A program made the translations under genes and the position numbers. Shown one piece after another: positions 23,720 through 25,463 of a stretch of 25,463 bases of DNA (its first letter is position 1; each line of letters opens with the position of its first letter). Source of the stretch: Aurantiochytrium sp. KH105 (taxonomy: Eukaryota; Sar; Bigyra; Thraustochytrida; Thraustochytriidae); assembly GCA_003116975.1 (NCBI GenBank), contig BGKB01000309.1, positions 1 to 25,463 of the forward strand, given 5' to 3'. Under the pieces are notes generated by a model that ran no database searches, had not been told where the DNA came from, and saw only the letters and a list, made by a program, of their open reading frames with translations.

Positions 23720-24421
23720 TCATAGATCCGCATGAGCTACCTGGACAGCACCATCCGAGGCGTGGAAGTGCGCCCAACAGTGCTTGCAGATGGCGGTGTC
23801 ACATGCCAAGCACCATTTTTGCGTCCTACGAGCTTGTCTAGCGTGTTCGTCAGGACTTTGACCCTTTTCGCACTTAGTGCAGCATATAGTGCACGCACAA
23901 GCTTGATCTTGCAGCAATTGCATGTGCTTGCCCTGTGCTCGGTTTGACAAAATCTCAGGGAGATGCCTGGCTCGATATCCAGGTGCTCTCGGATTCGGCA
24001 CCTCTTCAGGCGGATCTTCGAGCTCGTTCGCATCCGCTCTGGTCCCTTTAAACATCACGTTTAGCGCCGATTCCAGCTCGTTTAAGCTGATGCGTAGCTT
24101 TTCCAGGAATTTCTCAAACGATATATTTTTCTTGTGCGACATCCATGTCTCCCAAGAGTTGCACGTGCGTATAAAGCCCCTATTTTCTGTCAGCTGGTAG
24201 GAACGAAAGCAATTGTAGAGCGCATATTCGAACCATGTTGAGAACATGATCGCAGTTGGAGTCAAACGCGCAGTCCGCCGCGCGCGACCTGATAACGTCT
24301 TTCGCATAGTGTCCACTCCTCCCATCATGTGGTTCCAGAAAGAACCTGTGATGGGCCGGCGGTGGAGTCCTATTGGAAATGACGTCGATACTGTACGTGC
24401 GCCAGAGCTGCAGGTGTATCT
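23720..24421 (-). pseudogene. piggyBac transposase C-terminal part (GGVD motif and Cys-rich domain)
   Basis: The frame is open from 24421 (stop at 24422-24424) to TGA at 23720-23722. Just after its start it reads FWNHMMGGVD, matching the NxxMGGVD signature of piggyBac/PGBD transposases, which carries the third catalytic Asp (codon at 24311-24313). The next family Asp (GGVDxxD) is Arg here. It continues with a basic R-rich helix and FSTWFEYALYNCFRSYQL, equivalent to the family's 'W...F...LD.A..NA..LY' helix. The end is a Cys-rich zinc domain: C144, C146, C149, C150, C153, W172-C173, C176, C181, C184, H187 and H189 counted from the first Met of MMGGVD. In piggyBac this domain binds the transposon ends. 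There is no start codon of its own upstream of GGVD that would give a full protein, so it depends on the upstream frame and is called a fragment here. Confidence 0.8.
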
Positions 24422-25226
24422 CTACGGTGTGATGGTCTTGTGCAAAACCGAGGTGCTCGCCGTAGTCCTCGGCAATGTCTGGAACGGGCTCCTGAGCATC
24501 GGCGTAAATGAAGCCAAGGTACTCTTTGGCGAGGGAAGAGAAGTAGAGCCTCCAGGCCTGGCGCTGTGACGATGAAAATCTGACGATCACAATTTGCCGG
24601 ATATCGACCGTATCTGCGTACACTAGAAGTGTGCATGGTGCATCCAAAACAGCATGGTGTGCACATTGTGCACGATCGGATGCATTTGGCACAAGATCTT
24701 TGAAGTCCTGATTACCCGCGTCGCATTCTCGGAACAGACCTTGTCGAGAAACCCGCTCATTGAGAGCCGTCTCCGAAGACCGCACTGTCGCGGTCTTAAT
24801 TTCCAGAGCGAACACATATTTCTCCAACTGGTTGCAGTCCGGCATGGTTCCATCGAGACTGTCCGCATCGCTTTCCTCGGGCGAGTCGCGAGTACAAAGC
24901 AGTACATCAGCCCCATCGGGTGATTCCGCGAGGAAAGTGTCGTCTCGGCGGGTCAGCAAGCCGTACGTGCGGATGCACGATATTCGGAGCCGCCCATCGG
25001 TGAGACTAAGAATGGTTGTCGGAAGCACAGCAAGCACCTTCGACTCGTTCTTCTTTCCCGAACTAAGAGGGTCCTGTTGAACGCCCGTTTTTCTGGTGAT
25101 CGGCTTCATGAACCAGGTTCTGAAAACTCGACGAAGAGACGTGCGTTGCCGCTCTTGAAAGGACCGCACGGCTCCAGCGTTGTCGTCTTCGGTGTCCTCA
25201 ATGTCACAGTCTTCGTTGCTCTTCAT
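24180..25226 (-). CDS. PD-(D/E)XK nuclease domain, YqaJ/lambda-exonuclease-like, within transposon
   Basis: The frame is open from a stop at 25275-25277; the first ATG is at 25224-25226 and it ends at 24180. Residues 1-20 are acidic. Residues 57-70 (GKKNESKVLAVLP) match the N-terminal Glu helix of YqaJ-type nucleases. TFLAESPDG (D104) and FALEIKT (E142, K144) form the PD-(D/E)XK catalytic motif, and RAQCAHHAVLDAPCTLLVYAD (Q187) fits the following Q-x-helix and strand. This fold cuts or resects DNA, as in phage recombination exonucleases; that is transferred by fold. Past about residue 285 the frame overlaps the transposase frame and is probably out of phase with the true protein. Family assignment rests on motif order and spacing only. 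It could equally be a resident domain of the transposase or a separate gene inserted in the element. Confidence 0.65.
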   Translation of the reverse strand: MKSNEDCDIEDTEDDNAGAVRSFQERQRTSLRRVFRTWFMKPITRKTGVQQDPLSSGKKNESKVLAVLPTTILSLTDGRLRISCIRTYGLLTRRDDTFLAESPDGADVLLCTRDSPEESDADSLDGTMPDCNQLEKYVFALEIKTATVRSSETALNERVSRQGLFRECDAGNQDFKDLVPNASDRAQCAHHAVLDAPCTLLVYADTVDIRQIVIVRFSSSQRQAWRLYFSSLAKEYLGFIYADAQEPVPDIAEDYGEHLGFAQDHHTVEIHLQLWRTYSIDVISNRTPPPAHHRFFLEPHDGRSGHYAKDVIRSRAADCAFDSNCDHVLNMVRICALQLLSFLPADRK

Positions 25227-25463
25227 GCTGTCGCTGCTTTCAGCATCGTTGTTGTCGTCACTATCATCACCTTTTTAGCGGGGTCACCGTGATACGCGGC
25301 GCCACGTCGTGAAAAGGACTCAAAGCTCCAGGAACCGCGTCCTGGCAGCTTGATCGATTCTCCAAAAGAATCATCTTGCTCGTCTTGCAGATCGGCATTA
25401 TCCCAGTCAATATCATCACGAGCGCCCTCATCGAGCTCATGTGCACGCTCCTCCTCCTCCTCC
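25223..25463 (-). CDS. Acidic N-terminal segment of the element, partial at right edge
   Basis: A minus-strand frame is open from the window edge to a TGA at 25223-25225. It starts with poly-Glu and Asp-rich sequence (LDEGARDDIDWDNADLQDEQ), then a Ser/Arg-rich stretch (LPGRGSWSFESFSRRGA). The adjacent frame carries the continuation of acidic sequence (GDDSDDNNDAESSDS) that leads directly into the nuclease ORF, with the switch at a run of five A (minus strand) at 25272-25276. Acidic, disordered N-terminal regions are common in piggyBac-type transposases. The true start is outside the window. Confidence 0.45.
   Translation of the reverse strand, partial: EEEEERAHELDEGARDDIDWDNADLQDEQDDSFGESIKLPGRGSWSFESFSRRGAAYHGDPAKKVMIVTTTTMLKAATA

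Larger units (their letters stand above)
23720..25463 (-). mobile_element. piggyBac-type element with embedded PD-(D/E)XK nuclease, partial
   Basis: Umbrella feature for three overlapping minus-strand frames that read in order as acidic segment, PD-(D/E)XK nuclease domain, and piggyBac transposase C-terminus with Cys-rich zinc domain. The element continues beyond the right edge, where the first two catalytic Asp residues of the transposase would be expected if present. I could not find terminal inverted repeats or a convincing TTAA target duplication in the window. Two frame changes (near 25272 and in 24360-24421) mean it is either decayed, spliced, or affected by sequence errors next to an assembly join at 23407. 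Confidence 0.7.

Overview
The window is nuclear DNA from a eukaryote. It carries long, GC-rich, mostly single-exon genes for conserved eukaryotic proteins: a DNA polymerase delta accessory subunit, a TBC1D5-type Rab GAP, a USP4/11/15-type deubiquitinase, proteasome Rpn1 and replication factor Cdc45. Near-intronless, compact, GC-rich coding DNA with long low-complexity acidic and Ala/Glu-rich insertions suggests a stramenopile protist, most likely a thraustochytrid (Labyrinthulea). That placement is my inference from gene style; no rRNA or other marker is present.

Layout. (1) 1-2750 is an accessory stretch of minus-strand reading frames: a Cys/His-rich frame running off the left edge, an intact 347-residue protein resembling the MSV199/KilA-N/BRO proteins of large DNA viruses, and a hypothetical gene whose frame is interrupted at about 2110. 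A triple 19-bp repeat lies at 2491-2547. (2) 2752-22053 is the housekeeping core: POLD3-like (-) and TBC1D5-like (+) are divergent; TBC1D5-like and the USP (-) are convergent; the USP and a degenerate EF-hand protein (+) are divergent across a 1.2-kb G-rich spacer; then a small basic coiled-coil protein, Rpn1 and Cdc45 follow on +; Cdc45 is convergent with an exported JmjC/cupin protein (-). (3) 22054-23719 is non-coding and holds a perfect 224-bp duplication separated by a single N at 23407, which looks like a scaffold-joining artefact. (4) 23720-25463 (-) is a mobile element running off the right edge: the C-terminal part of a piggyBac-type transposase (GGVD motif and Cys-rich zinc domain) directly preceded by a YqaJ/lambda-exonuclease-like PD-(D/E)XK nuclease domain and acidic segments, with two frame breaks.

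The core genes do not form one pathway. They serve DNA replication (POLD3, Cdc45), ubiquitin-proteasome turnover (USP, Rpn1) and endosomal trafficking (TBC1D5). The least ordinary features are the PD-(D/E)XK nuclease joined to a piggyBac transposase tail, and the virus-like MSV199 gene next to unexplained minus-strand frames. Start codons were placed at the first ATG that fits the known family N-terminus. Several reading frames stay open for 50-156 codons further upstream, so N-termini are the least certain part of this annotation.
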